Both the position numbers and the translations under genes were made by a program. From positions 310,001 to 374,000 of the forward strand of contig NZ_JADOET010000002.1 in assembly GCF_015645385.1 (NCBI RefSeq): 64,000 nucleotides of DNA. The letters are read 5' to 3'. The notes below the pieces were generated by a model. It did not search any database and was not told the origin of the DNA. It saw only the letters and a list, made by a program, of their open reading frames with translations. This document shows positions 53,784 to 63,688 of the stretch, piece by piece. How positions within the stretch are numbered: position 1 is the stretch's first letter; every line of letters begins with the position of its first letter. Source of the stretch: Winogradskyella marina (GTDB taxonomy: Bacteria; Bacteroidota; Bacteroidia; Flavobacteriales; Flavobacteriaceae).

Positions 53784-55682
53784 TTAGTAGGCGCGTCTAT
53801 TATTGCCCTCATAAAAATTAATAAAAGCTCTATTGACAACTCTATTACCTCCAGGAGTTGGATAATCTCCAGTAAAGTACCAATCTCCTAAGTTTTTAGG
53901 ACATGCTTTATGCAAGTTTTCAACAGGTTGAAAAATAATTTTAACTTCAGCATTTATGTTTTCACCACCCAATAACTCTGATATTTTTTCAGAAATTTGT
54001 TCATCTGTAAATGGACTATAGATCTCCTTTACATAATTTACAATCTTCTTATCCTTCATCTCGACCTGTGCTACACACTTCTTGTAAATCTCTTCTACAA
54101 TATGATATTGATTATTATCTTTTAATAATTCTAGAGCAGCTCTGAAAGCAATTAAGGTTTCAAGGTTTGCCATGTCTATACCATAACAATCTATGTAGCG
54201 GATTTGAGGAGCCGAAGAAACCACAACAATTTTCTTAGGGTTTAATCGGTCCATCATCTTAATGATACTCTTTTTTAGTGTGGTACCTCTTACAATACTA
54301 TCATCTATTATAACTAAGTTATCTGTTGGTTTAATAACACCATAAGTAACATCATAAACGTGTGCCACCAAATCGTCTCTACTACTATCTTCAGTAATAA
54401 AAGTTCTTAGTTTAACATCTTTAATGGCTATTTTTTCAATTCTGGGACGTTCAGATAAGATTTCTGTTACCTTTTCTGAAGATAGTTTGCCACCGCCATT
54501 GAGAATGGATTGTGTTTTCTTTTCGTTGAGATGATCTTCAACGGTTTCAATCATTCCATAAAAGGACGTTTCTGCGGTATTCGGTATATATGAAAACACA
54601 CTATTTTTAGTGTCGTTATTAATGGCTTCAAGAACTTTAGGCATTAATAAACTACCAAGCATTTTACGTTCTTGGTAAATTTCTGCATCACTTCCACGTG
54701 AAAAATAGACACGTTCAAAAGAACACGCTTTTCGTTCTAACGGTTCTAATATCTTTTTAATTTTGGTTTTACCAGATTTTTTGGTGATAATGGCATGTCC
54801 AGGTTCTAATTCTTTAACCGCTTCAAAAGGGACATTAAATACCGTTTGAATTACAGGGCGTTCAGAAGCTACAACAACAATTTCATCATCTTTATAATAG
54901 TAAGTTGGTCTAATACCAGAAGGATCTCTTAATACAAAAGAATCACCATGACCTAGTAAACCAGCCATAGCATAACCACCATCCCAGTTTTTAGCAGCTC
55001 GCTTTAATATTTTACTAACCTTTAGGCGTTCAGCAATTAAAGGTGAACATTCATTTTTATTGTAGCCCTCTTTTTTAAGATCTTTATAAATTTTAGAAAC
55101 GGCATCATCTAAGAAATGGCCAATTTTTTCCATTACAGTAATGGTATCTGCTTTTTCTTTTGGGTGCTGACCTATTTCAATAAGATTATCAAAAAGTTCA
55201 TTAACATTAGTCATGTTAAAGTTACCAGCGACGATGAGATTTCTGTGCATCCAATTGTTTTGTCTTAAAAACGGATGAACACTTTCTACACTATTTTTTC
55301 CATAGGTACCATAACGCACATGACCTAATAAAACTTCACCAATGTATGGAATTTTACTTTTTTGTAATTCAACATCATTTTGATATTCTGGATGTTTGGT
55401 CAACTCATCATTAATACGTTCATTAATTTGAGCAAAAATATCTTGAATAGGTTGTTGCGCTATAGATCGTACTCTACTGATATAGCGTTCACCTGGTTTT
55501 ACGTCTAATTTAATGCTTGCAAATCCAGCTCCATCCTGTCCACGGTTGTGCTGTTTTTCCATCATTAAATACATTTTGTTAACACCATAAAAAGCACTTC
55601 CATACTTTTCTTTATAGTATTCTAATGGTTTTAAAAGTCTAATAAGTGCAATTCCACACTCATGTTTTAACGCATCACTCAT
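53784..55682 (-). CDS. purF: amidophosphoribosyltransferase
   Basis: 632-aa glutamine PRPP amidotransferase for the first step of purine synthesis. The start at 55682 (MSDALKHEC) puts the catalytic Cys at residue 9 after a short propeptide; 55760 would add 26 residues that are AT-rich noise. The class II glutaminase domain (HNRGQDGAGFAS, RYGTYG) is followed by a PRPP domain with VIIDDSIVRGTT. Longer than the usual 500 aa owing to inserts typical of Bacteroidetes. Confidence 0.92.
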   Translation of the reverse strand: MSDALKHECGIALIRLLKPLEYYKEKYGSAFYGVNKMYLMMEKQHNRGQDGAGFASIKLDVKPGERYISRVRSIAQQPIQDIFAQINERINDELTKHPEYQNDVELQKSKIPYIGEVLLGHVRYGTYGKNSVESVHPFLRQNNWMHRNLIVAGNFNMTNVNELFDNLIEIGQHPKEKADTITVMEKIGHFLDDAVSKIYKDLKKEGYNKNECSPLIAERLKVSKILKRAAKNWDGGYAMAGLLGHGDSFVLRDPSGIRPTYYYKDDEIVVVASERPVIQTVFNVPFEAVKELEPGHAIITKKSGKTKIKKILEPLERKACSFERVYFSRGSDAEIYQERKMLGSLLMPKVLEAINNDTKNSVFSYIPNTAETSFYGMIETVEDHLNEKKTQSILNGGGKLSSEKVTEILSERPRIEKIAIKDVKLRTFITEDSSRDDLVAHVYDVTYGVIKPTDNLVIIDDSIVRGTTLKKSIIKMMDRLNPKKIVVVSSAPQIRYIDCYGIDMANLETLIAFRAALELLKDNNQYHIVEEIYKKCVAQVEMKDKKIVNYVKEIYSPFTDEQISEKISELLGGENINAEVKIIFQPVENLHKACPKNLGDWYFTGDYPTPGGNRVVNRAFINFYEGNNRRAY

Positions 55683-55742
55683 GATTAATTTTTCGGCTAT
55701 TAATTTTTTGTATTCAGAAGGTACTGAAATAAATTCAGCACT

Positions 55743-55773
55743 AAAGAAAAACGCGCTCAATTTTGAGCGCGTT
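55743..55773 (-). terminator. terminator after the PfkB kinase gene
   Basis: AACGCGCTCAA (55750-55760) and TTGAGCGCGTT (55763-55773), with a T-run on the minus strand. It separates the kinase gene from purF. Confidence 0.85.
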
Positions 55774-55776
55774 AGT

Positions 55777-56703
55777 TTATGTTAATTCGATATCAAATTG
55801 AGTTAGACTCTTAAATTGGTCTAATCGTTTGTAAATTTCTTTGTCCGTTAGGTTTTGCATGCGCTCTGTTCCAAATTTTTCAACACAGAAAGAGGCTAGA
55901 GTAGAGCCGTAAATAACAGCTGTTTTCATGTTTTCAAAAGAAAAATCTCCTGTTTTTGCTAAATAACCAGCAAATCCACCAGCAAAGGTATCACCTGCAC
56001 CTGTTGGATCAAATACTTCTTCTAATGGAAGCGCAGGAGCATAGAATACATTACCATTATGAAATAATAATGCTCCGTGTTCTCCTTTTTTAATGACAAC
56101 ATACTTTGGACCCATTTCATGAATCTTTCTTGCTGCAACTACTAAAGAGTATTCACCAGATAGTTGTCTTGCCTCTTCGTCATTAATAGTGATAACATCT
56201 ACATTTTTAATTACAGAAAGCAAGTCGTCTAATGCGATATCCATCCAAAAATTCATGGTATCTAAAATGGCTAATTTAGGCTTTTTAGACATTTGATCTA
56301 ACACGCCTTGTTGTACTAGTGGATGTAAATTTCCTAACATAACAACGTCAGAATCTTTGTAGCTATCTGGTACAACCGGATTAAAATGTTCTAATACATT
56401 CAGCTCAGTGACTAAAGTGTCACGAGAGTTCATGTCATTATGGTATTTTCCACTCCAGAAGAAGGTTTTTCCTTCGTTTACAATTTCTATACCTTCAATG
56501 TCAATATTTCTATTTTTTAAAAGGTCTAAATAGTCTTGAGGAAAATCGCCGCCAACTACAGAAACTGCAGCAGAATCTACATTAAAATTTGAGGCAGATA
56601 AACCTATATATGTTGCAGCACCACCAAGGATTTTATCGGTTTTACCAAATGGTGTTTCAATGGCATCAAAGGCTACAGTGCCAACAATTACTAATTTACT
56701 CAT
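55777..56703 (-). CDS. PfkB-family carbohydrate kinase
   Basis: 308-aa ribokinase-fold sugar or nucleoside kinase. GGAATYIGL near the N terminus and DPTGAGDTFAGGF with the catalytic Asp near residue 240 are the two PfkB signatures. The substrate is not evident; the adjacent purF suggests a nucleoside link, which is a guess. Confidence 0.9.
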   Translation of the reverse strand: MSKLVIVGTVAFDAIETPFGKTDKILGGAATYIGLSASNFNVDSAAVSVVGGDFPQDYLDLLKNRNIDIEGIEIVNEGKTFFWSGKYHNDMNSRDTLVTELNVLEHFNPVVPDSYKDSDVVMLGNLHPLVQQGVLDQMSKKPKLAILDTMNFWMDIALDDLLSVIKNVDVITINDEEARQLSGEYSLVVAARKIHEMGPKYVVIKKGEHGALLFHNGNVFYAPALPLEEVFDPTGAGDTFAGGFAGYLAKTGDFSFENMKTAVIYGSTLASFCVEKFGTERMQNLTDKEIYKRLDQFKSLTQFDIELT

Positions 56704-56882
56704 AGAAGCTGTTTGAATTAAAGTGCAAATTTACGTAAAATATATTCCTTGTGAAACATGAAATTTATCAATTAGTGATTGAGTTTTTATGTCTTAAATA
56801 AGATGAAATTAAAAAAGCCACAATTTAAAATTGTAGCCTTTTTAATTATAATTCTAGATTATAATTTAATCTTGATTGTTAC

Positions 56883-57602
56883 TTATAATTTATTTATACC
56901 AATATGTAATAAATCACCATTTAGATTGCTAGATCCATTATCAATTAAATATTTAATATTTACATTGTCTCCTGCTGTAAAATGATATTGAAAAGTACCT
57001 GATACACCAAAATAATCTTGAGATGTTGATGTTGCAAAACCTCTTGCCATATAACCTATACGCTGGGTACCTATAAAAACAGCAAGAATGTATTTGTTAC
57101 TTCCGCTTCTTAAATTTCTAACTGAGAAACTACCGTTAATTAAATAACTACCTGTTTTAAGAATTTCAATTTCACCATCTCCTATGACGTTAAAATATTC
57201 AGAATCAATTTCTGTAATTTCAGTAGTTCCAAGTGGAAATTGAGTAAAGTTTGCACTTCCATTTGAAGAAGTAATAGAGCCTGATGCTCCATCTAAATTT
57301 TTATACATTGTTAAAGAAGGTGTGCCATTTTCTTCTTTAGATAAACGTTTCCAACTTGTTGAACTTAATTCGTAGACCTCAAGACTCTCGGTAGTGGTAT
57401 TATAAATAGTTAGACCTTCAGCGGGAGATGAAATTAAATCGCGCTCAGCAGTTGTAAGTCTAGGTAATAATAAGCCTTTATCGCTACTTTTTAATTCTAA
57501 AATACTAGATGCATCTGGATCTTCTACACCAATACCTACTTGTGAAAAGCTTAGGGTTGTAAAGATTAAAAACAGGCCTAATAGGGTTAAGTTTACTTTC
57601 AT
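56883..57602 (-). CDS. secreted protein with tail-fibre-like N-terminal motif
   Basis: 239 aa. Signal peptide about 1-20 ending before QVGIGVEDPDASSILELKSS; the segment GLLLPRLTTAERDLISSPAEG then GLTIYNTT is a common start of Bacteroidetes surface proteins related to phage tail and trimeric adhesins. The C-terminal part is a beta-rich domain like C1q/TNF folds. Function unknown. Confidence 0.8.
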   Translation of the reverse strand: MKVNLTLLGLFLIFTTLSFSQVGIGVEDPDASSILELKSSDKGLLLPRLTTAERDLISSPAEGLTIYNTTTESLEVYELSSTSWKRLSKEENGTPSLTMYKNLDGASGSITSSNGSANFTQFPLGTTEITEIDSEYFNVIGDGEIEILKTGSYLINGSFSVRNLRSGSNKYILAVFIGTQRIGYMARGFATSTSQDYFGVSGTFQYHFTAGDNVNIKYLIDNGSSNLNGDLLHIGINKL

Positions 57603-58013
57603 TATACTATAAAATTATGAGATTTTAGAGACAAATAAACACTAAAATTATTAAGTATCAAATTTTATGCGCAATTATTTACGAATGATACGTTTGAATT
57701 TGCGCGTTTAGTTTTGATCTTTTTACATTAATTAGTGTGCTATGATGACGGGGTTACTTTTTTTGTGTTTATGAATTGACATATGCTCAATATGTCGATT
57801 TCGGCATAACGTATTAAATATAATGTTTGCAGATGTAACGTAAGTTCGCTTTTAGAGTAAATACGATAAATTATTTTATTAAAACATAAACACCTGACAA
57901 TAAGGATGTAAGATAGGTTTTAGGTGGTTTGGAAACTTAATTAATTATAATTTCATTTGATTAATTAGAATTATTAACGTTTATTGCATCTTCTCCCTTA
58001 AAACTTAACTCAC
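57603..58013. promoter_or_regulatory. divergent intergenic region, 411 bases
   Basis: Lies between two divergent surface-protein genes. It is AT-rich with no open frame. No convincing TTG/TAnnTTTG pair was located by eye, although promoters for both genes should be here. Confidence 0.4.
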
Positions 58014-59615
58014 ATGAAATACAATTTTTTAGTATTATTTTCAATATTCTATAGCTTAAATATTGACGCTCAAGATTTATCTAGTACTATGACTGTTGCT
58101 CCTGGTACGTCTGTTTCAATAAAAGGTGGTACAACATTATCTGCAGCAGAATTAAACCTAAAATCTACATCAGATAGTTTTTCTAGCGTTATGTTAGATG
58201 GCACCATTACGCCTTCAACAGTAGTTAATTATGACCGATATGTCAATGTTGTAGGAACTACTGGAGAAAATGGAGGTAATGATTTAATTTCATTACCAGT
58301 TAAAACTGCAAGTGTTACTTTTGGTGATTTTTTAAACTATAGTGCAGACTATGGCTCAACTGTCAACTCAGCGTCTATTCCTACAAATGGCTCTGTATAT
58401 GGGTTTGGTCCTTATAATAATGCGAATCAGTCTTATACTAATTACGCTTCAGCTACTCCGGGTAATGGCGACGTGTTAGAGCGTGCCGTTGGTTATAGAG
58501 CAGCTTCTAATTTAGGAGAGACTTTAAGATTTTCAGGTACTATATCTAAAGATACAGAAACTGTAACTATTACGACTACAGATCCAATTATTGCACCAGA
58601 GGCAGATGGTAATCCAAAAAACTGGAACTCAGTTGGTAATCCATATCCAACGTATTTAAATTCTTCTTTGTTTTTAGAAGAAAATGAAGATCAATTAGCA
58701 GTAGATGCTACAGGTATATATGGTTATAACAGTGGTACACAGTCTGGTACTGGTATTATTGGTAATTTTACAATAATTAATAGATTGGTTAATACAGATC
58801 TTAATATAACTCCTGGTCAAGGTTTTTTACTTGCTAATGATTTTACTGAAGCTTCTAATGTAATAAGTTTTACACCTGCAATGCGTGTTTTTAGTGGCTC
58901 TGATGATTTTATATTAGGAAGAAGCGATAATGTAAATGAAATGGTAAGACTAAAGGCAGAACATGCTGGCGGTGATTTTGCAACAGAAATATATTTTAAT
59001 GAGAATTCTACTCGAGGCTTAGATCCTGGTTATGATGCCAGACTTTTTGGAGAGGCTTCTCTTGATTTTTCATTGTACTCACATTTAGTTGAAGATAATG
59101 TTGGAACAAGCATGGCGATTCAAAGTTTAGGATCTACAGATCTTAGTTCTGTTCGTATTCCATTAGGTCTTAAAGCATCGCAAGGACAACAAATAACGTT
59201 TAGTATTGAGATATCTACTCTGCCAGCAAGTGCAGAAGTTTATCTTGAAGATAATGTTGAAAATACATATACATTATTAAATCAAGGAGATTACACATTT
59301 ACAGCAGATACTGCAATTAATGGAACTGGAAGATTTTATTTAAATATAGGTACCGAAACGTTATCTCTAATCGATAATGATGTAAATACACTAAGCTTAT
59401 ATGCAGCCAACCATAAGATTTTTGTTAAAGGTGAATTGTTAGCGACAACTCAGGTTAATGTTTATGATAGTTTAGGTCGTGCGGTAATGTCTTCTAATAT
59501 CTCAGTAGGCTCAGATTCAAACGAAATTAATGCATCGCAATTAACAACAGGTATTTATATTGTTAAATTAAATAATGGTGTGCAAGAACTTACTGAAAAA
59601 GTAATTCTTAAATAA
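58014..59615 (+). CDS. secreted protein with T9SS type A sorting domain
   Basis: 533 aa. Signal peptide about 1-20 (ends before QDLSSTMTVAPG). Beta-rich middle with repeated Ser/Thr/Asn; the end, LYAANHKIFVKGELLATTQV then LGRAVMSSNI and VQELTEKVILK, is a type A sorting domain for export by T9SS. No catalytic motif seen. Followed by a long terminator hairpin. Confidence 0.85.
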   Translation: MKYNFLVLFSIFYSLNIDAQDLSSTMTVAPGTSVSIKGGTTLSAAELNLKSTSDSFSSVMLDGTITPSTVVNYDRYVNVVGTTGENGGNDLISLPVKTASVTFGDFLNYSADYGSTVNSASIPTNGSVYGFGPYNNANQSYTNYASATPGNGDVLERAVGYRAASNLGETLRFSGTISKDTETVTITTTDPIIAPEADGNPKNWNSVGNPYPTYLNSSLFLEENEDQLAVDATGIYGYNSGTQSGTGIIGNFTIINRLVNTDLNITPGQGFLLANDFTEASNVISFTPAMRVFSGSDDFILGRSDNVNEMVRLKAEHAGGDFATEIYFNENSTRGLDPGYDARLFGEASLDFSLYSHLVEDNVGTSMAIQSLGSTDLSSVRIPLGLKASQGQQITFSIEISTLPASAEVYLEDNVENTYTLLNQGDYTFTADTAINGTGRFYLNIGTETLSLIDNDVNTLSLYAANHKIFVKGELLATTQVNVYDSLGRAVMSSNISVGSDSNEINASQLTTGIYIVKLNNGVQELTEKVILK

Positions 59616-59635
59616 TATCCATTACATATAATCTT

Positions 59636-59682
59636 AATGGGCTATTAATTAAATGTTAATTTAATTAATAGCCCATTTTTTT
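59636..59682. terminator. long bidirectional terminator after the T9SS protein gene
   Basis: Arms TGGGCTATTAATTAAA and TTTAATTAATAGCCCA, followed by TTTTTT. It lies between convergent genes. Confidence 0.88.
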
Positions 59683-59732
59683 AGATTAAAATTACTAGAT
59701 AGCCTATTGGTTAACTAACGTGTTGTGATTCG

Positions 59733-60374
59733 TTATTTCCTGCCAAAATCTGCAGGAATCTCGCCCCAAGCCTTAGTTTCCCACTTTACAATAGTAGTAG
59801 AGTAATCGTTTGTTTTTAACCATTGTACAGCACGATCTACTAAGTCGTAAACAGGTTTGTTTTTGGTGTTACGCGGGAGTTTAGAATTACATGATTTTTT
59901 GCGTACCCAACTCATAGCTGTTCTAGAATCGGTGTACATAATGCGATCACTTTTATGCTGTTTTAAAAACGCTAACCCATGGACTAAAGCTAAAAATTCA
60001 CCAATATTATTAGTGCCTTGTTCAAAAGGCCCTTGATGAAAGAGTTGTTTTTTTGTTTTGGTATCTACACCTCTGTATTCCATAATGCCTGGATTTCCGC
60101 TTGACGCTGCATCTACAGAAATAGAATTATAATTGGGTTGCCCTATTTTTTTGAGTTCTGTTTCAGAAAGTCCACTGGAAAACGATTTATTTTTTCCTAT
60201 ATAATCAAAATAATTCCCTTTTAATGCTTTTTCGGCTTCATCACGTGTGGGGAATGATTTGTATTGTGCACCTTGATAATCTTTAATTTGAGATTTACAG
60301 GCATTCCAAGAGGTATAGACTCCTTTTTTATGACCTTTCCAAACGGTATAATATTTTTTTTTCTTTTTACTCAT
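59733..60374 (-). CDS. viroplasmin-type ribonuclease H
   Basis: 213 aa. N-terminal RNase H1/viroplasmin hybrid-binding domain (about 1-52; YYTVWKGHKKGVYTSWNACK) and C-terminal RNase H domain with the D-E-D-D set: ISVDAA, GEFLAL, MYTDSRT and PADFGR. Cuts RNA of RNA-DNA hybrids. This layout is common in Bacteroidetes. Confidence 0.92.
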   Translation of the reverse strand: MSKKKKKYYTVWKGHKKGVYTSWNACKSQIKDYQGAQYKSFPTRDEAEKALKGNYFDYIGKNKSFSSGLSETELKKIGQPNYNSISVDAASSGNPGIMEYRGVDTKTKKQLFHQGPFEQGTNNIGEFLALVHGLAFLKQHKSDRIMYTDSRTAMSWVRKKSCNSKLPRNTKNKPVYDLVDRAVQWLKTNDYSTTIVKWETKAWGEIPADFGRK

Positions 60375-60394
60375 CTTTAGTTCTCGCGATAACG

Positions 60395-60465
60395 GGAATC
60401 TCTGTTGTTATTCTGAATGAAATAAAGAATCTCAAAACGATGCTTCAAAACATTCAGCACGACAT
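60395..60465. repeat. two family B-like elements in inverted order
   Basis: TTATTCTGAATGAAATAAAG followed by AATCTC, then the reverse-oriented piece GATGCTTCAAAACATTCAGC ending ACGACA. Lies between purN and the RNase H gene. Confidence 0.55.
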
Positions 60466-60469
60466 TTGA

Positions 60470-61039
60470 TTAATTTAATAATAACTCATTAACTACGCTC
60501 GGAAAATGCTCCATCTCTAACGAATGAATCTTTCCAGCCACATCGTCCGCAGAGTCCGAAGCTAAAACTTCACATTTTGCTTGAAAAATAATCGCTCCTT
60601 CATCATAGTTTTCATTCACGTAATGGATTGTAATCCCAGTTTCAGTTTCATTATTCTCAACAACAGCTTGGTGAACATTCATACCGTACATGCCTTTTCC
60701 TCCATACTTTGGTAATAGTGCAGGATGAATATTAATGACTTTGTTTTCGAACTCTTTTAATATGAATTCAGGAAACTTCCAAAGAAAACCTGCCAATACA
60801 ATAAGATCTGGTTGTGATGCCTTTAATAGGTTTAATACATCATCTGACTTTGAAAAGGCAGTCCTGTTAAATGATAATGCGCTAACATTCAATTTTTTAC
60901 AGCGATCTAAGACTTTGGCATGAGGATTGTTAGTTAAAACCTGAATAACAGACGCAATATCGCTGTTGTAAAAAAACTTAATTAAATTTTCAGCATTAGA
61001 GCCACTTCCGGACGCAAAAATTACAACACGTTTCATCAA
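60470..61039 (-). CDS. purN: phosphoribosylglycinamide formyltransferase
   Basis: 189-aa 10-formyl-THF-dependent enzyme that formylates GAR in purine synthesis. ASGSGSNAENLI at the N terminus binds phosphate; HPALLPKYGGKGMYG has the catalytic His, with the partner Asp in NYDEGAIIF. Normal length. Confidence 0.95.
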   Translation of the reverse strand: MMKRVVIFASGSGSNAENLIKFFYNSDIASVIQVLTNNPHAKVLDRCKKLNVSALSFNRTAFSKSDDVLNLLKASQPDLIVLAGFLWKFPEFILKEFENKVINIHPALLPKYGGKGMYGMNVHQAVVENNETETGITIHYVNENYDEGAIIFQAKCEVLASDSADDVAGKIHSLEMEHFPSVVNELLLN

Positions 61040-61273
61040 TTAGTTTATATTTTAAATTATTGTTTGATGGAATTCACTAATTTAAAAATCACAGAATGCA
61101 CTGCAACTTTTGTTTAAGCTCATTTCATTTACAAGTATATTTCTTCTTAAATATTCGAACAAAAAAAAGAATAATAATTAACAATTAGGGTAATTCCAAA
61201 ATACATTATCTTTTTTTTTACTAAATTACAAACACATTTTAACGGTAAAGATGAATAATCAAATAAAGTTTTT

Positions 61274-61281
61274 TATTTTTG
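61274..61281 (+). promoter_or_regulatory. -7 box of the acpP promoter
   Basis: TATTTTTG matches TAnnTTTG, 31 bases before the acpP start; no clear -33. Confidence 0.45.
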
Positions 61282-61312
61282 CCATCTAATTAAAACTTAA
61301 AATTAAAAAATT

Positions 61313-61546
61313 ATGTCAGACATTGCATCACGAGTAAAAGCGATTATCGTAGATAAATTAGGTGTTGATGAAAACGAAGTTGTAACTGAAGCAAGCTTCA
61401 CAAACGATTTAGGAGCGGATTCATTAGATACTGTAGAATTAATCATGGAATTTGAAAAAGAATTCGATATTCAAATACCAGACGATCAAGCTGAGAATAT
61501 AGCAACAGTTGGTCAAGCGGTTTCTTATATAGAAGAAGCAAAATAA
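61313..61546 (+). CDS. acpP: acyl carrier protein
   Basis: 77-aa carrier for growing acyl chains; Ser37 in [10 protein letters not shown] takes phosphopantetheine. Acidic throughout. fabF follows after 12 bases. Confidence 0.98.
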   Translation: MSDIASRVKAIIVDKLGVDENEVVTEASFTNDLGADSLDTVELIMEFEKEFDIQIPDDQAENIATVGQAVSYIEEAK

Positions 61547-61558
61547 TAACTCAATTTT

Positions 61559-62809
61559 ATGGAATTAAAGCGAGTCGTAGTAACGGGTTTAGGTGCACTA
61601 ACACCTATAGGTAATACCAAAGATGAATATTGGGATGCTCTTATTAATGGAATAAGTGGTGCTGCTCGTGTAACACATTTTGATGCTGAAAAGTTCAAAA
61701 CGCAATTCGCTTGTGAAATAAAAAACTTTGAGGTTACTGACTTTATTGACAGAAAGTTAGCGCGACAAATGGATAAGTTTTCGCAGTATGCAATGGTGGC
61801 TTCTGATGAAGCAATTGCAGACTCAAAACTAGATCTAGACGTTATAAACAAATTAAGAGTGGGTGTAATTTGGGGAGCTGGTATTGGTGGCTTAGAGACA
61901 TTTCAGGATGAAGTGTTAAACTTTGCTGCTGGTGATGGAACACCTCGATTTAATCCACGCTTTATTCCAAAAATGATTGCTGATATAGCACCAGGAAACA
62001 TATCTATAAAATATGGTTTTATGGGTCCAAACTATACTACAGTATCTGCATGTGCATCCTCTGCAAATTCAATGATCGATGCCTTAAACACTATTCGTTT
62101 AGGGACTTGTGACGTGATTGTAACAGGTGGAAGTGAAGCGGCAGTTACTATTGCTGGTATGGGAGGATTTAATGCTATGCATGCCATGAGTACTCGAAAC
62201 GAAAGCCCTGAAACAGCTTCTAGACCATTTGATGCTAACCGAGACGGTTTTGTATTGGGAGAAGGAGCAGGTGCAATTGTATTAGAAGAGTATGAGCACG
62301 CCAAAGCAAGAGGAGCTAAAATCTACGCAGAAGTTGTAGGTGGAGGTTTGTCTTCAGATGCATATCATATGACAGCGCCACATCCTGATGGTATTGGTGT
62401 TGTTGCGGTAATGAAAAATTGTTTAGAAAATGCAGGCTTAAATCCTGAAGATGTAGATCATATTAATACACACGGAACATCAACACCATTGGGTGATGTT
62501 GCCGAATTAAAAGCTATATCCGAAGTATTTGGCAGTCATGCTAAAAATATAAATATTAATTCTACAAAATCTATGACAGGTCACTTGTTGGGTGCTGCTG
62601 GAGCTATAGAAGCAATTGCGTCTATTTTAGCCATGAAGCATGGTTTAGTACCACCAACAATAAACCATGAAACGGTTGACGAAAACATAGATCCGGAATT
62701 AAATTTAACGCTCAATAAAGCTCAGAAACGAGATATTAAAGTCGCTATGAGTAATACCTTTGGATTTGGCGGACACAACGCTTGTGTATTATTTAAAAAA
62801 TTAGATTAA
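61559..62809 (+). CDS. fabF: 3-oxoacyl-ACP synthase II
   Basis: 416-aa condensing enzyme for chain elongation. The Cys-His-His triad is seen in VSACASSAN, NTHGTSTPLGD and KSMTGHLLGAAG. Placed between acpP and rnc, the usual order in this group. Confidence 0.97.
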   Translation: MELKRVVVTGLGALTPIGNTKDEYWDALINGISGAARVTHFDAEKFKTQFACEIKNFEVTDFIDRKLARQMDKFSQYAMVASDEAIADSKLDLDVINKLRVGVIWGAGIGGLETFQDEVLNFAAGDGTPRFNPRFIPKMIADIAPGNISIKYGFMGPNYTTVSACASSANSMIDALNTIRLGTCDVIVTGGSEAAVTIAGMGGFNAMHAMSTRNESPETASRPFDANRDGFVLGEGAGAIVLEEYEHAKARGAKIYAEVVGGGLSSDAYHMTAPHPDGIGVVAVMKNCLENAGLNPEDVDHINTHGTSTPLGDVAELKAISEVFGSHAKNININSTKSMTGHLLGAAGAIEAIASILAMKHGLVPPTINHETVDENIDPELNLTLNKAQKRDIKVAMSNTFGFGGHNACVLFKKLD

Positions 62810-62816
62810 ATCCCGA

Positions 62817-63557
62817 ATGAGCTTCATTCGTAACATATTAAATTCCCGTTCTCAAAAAGACGGGAATTTTTTTTTAAAAATTAAAGATATCATTGGGTTT
62901 AAACCCAAGTCTAAGTCTCTTTATATCAATGCGTTTACGCATCGTTCTATGAATATAAAGGACGATAAAGGAAACCCTATTAATTACGAGCGTTTAGAGT
63001 TTGTAGGTGACGCTATTCTTGGTTCTGTCATTGCTGCTTATCTATTCGAAAAAGTGCCTCATGGAGACGAGGGCTATCTTACAAAAATGCGTTCTAAAGT
63101 GGTAAGTAGAGAGCATCTCAACAAATTAGGTGAAGAATTAGGACTTATTAATTTTGTAGAAAGTAGAATTCCAACGTCTAATTTTGGGAATAACATACAC
63201 GGTAATCTTTTTGAAGCTTTAGTTGGTGCTATTTATTTAGACAAAGGCTATAGTTGCTGCGAAAAATTTATTTATAAACGTGTTATTAATCCACATGTAG
63301 ATATTGAATCTTTAGAAGGCAAAGTCATTAGCTATAAGAGCTTATTGATAGAATGGTGCCAGAAAGAAAAAAATACTTTCGATTATGAAGTGTATGAAGA
63401 TACAGGAAAAGATGAGCTAAAACACTTTTCTGTAAAACTCACTATTAATGACAAAGTGGTATCTAAAGCGCGAGCAACATCTAAGAAAAAGGCTGAAGAA
63501 AAAGCATCTAAACGCGCCTTTTTTGCTTTACAAACTCAAATTACTAAACTGGATTAA
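62817..63557 (+). CDS. rnc: ribonuclease III
   Basis: 246-aa dsRNA endonuclease. The catalytic domain has the signature YERLEFVGDAILGSVIA and HGNLFEALVGAIYLDKG; the C-terminal dsRBD starts near YKSLLIEWCQ and ends KKKAEEKASKRAFFAL. Starts 8 bases after fabF. Confidence 0.97.
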   Translation: MSFIRNILNSRSQKDGNFFLKIKDIIGFKPKSKSLYINAFTHRSMNIKDDKGNPINYERLEFVGDAILGSVIAAYLFEKVPHGDEGYLTKMRSKVVSREHLNKLGEELGLINFVESRIPTSNFGNNIHGNLFEALVGAIYLDKGYSCCEKFIYKRVINPHVDIESLEGKVISYKSLLIEWCQKEKNTFDYEVYEDTGKDELKHFSVKLTINDKVVSKARATSKKKAEEKASKRAFFALQTQITKLD

Positions 63558-63688
63558 GTTTCATTCTTCAATAGAAATAAATCAACGCAACTATAACGTT
63601 TTCGTAGATTTTAAGTGTTAATCTTAGCATTTTCTTAATTAAATTAAGCGATTAATGTGCTATATTTACCATTCAAAGTTATAATTGT

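Noticed and set aside
53784..55760. purF start at 55760
   Set aside because: The added 26 residues overlap a terminator of the upstream gene and would bury the catalytic Cys.
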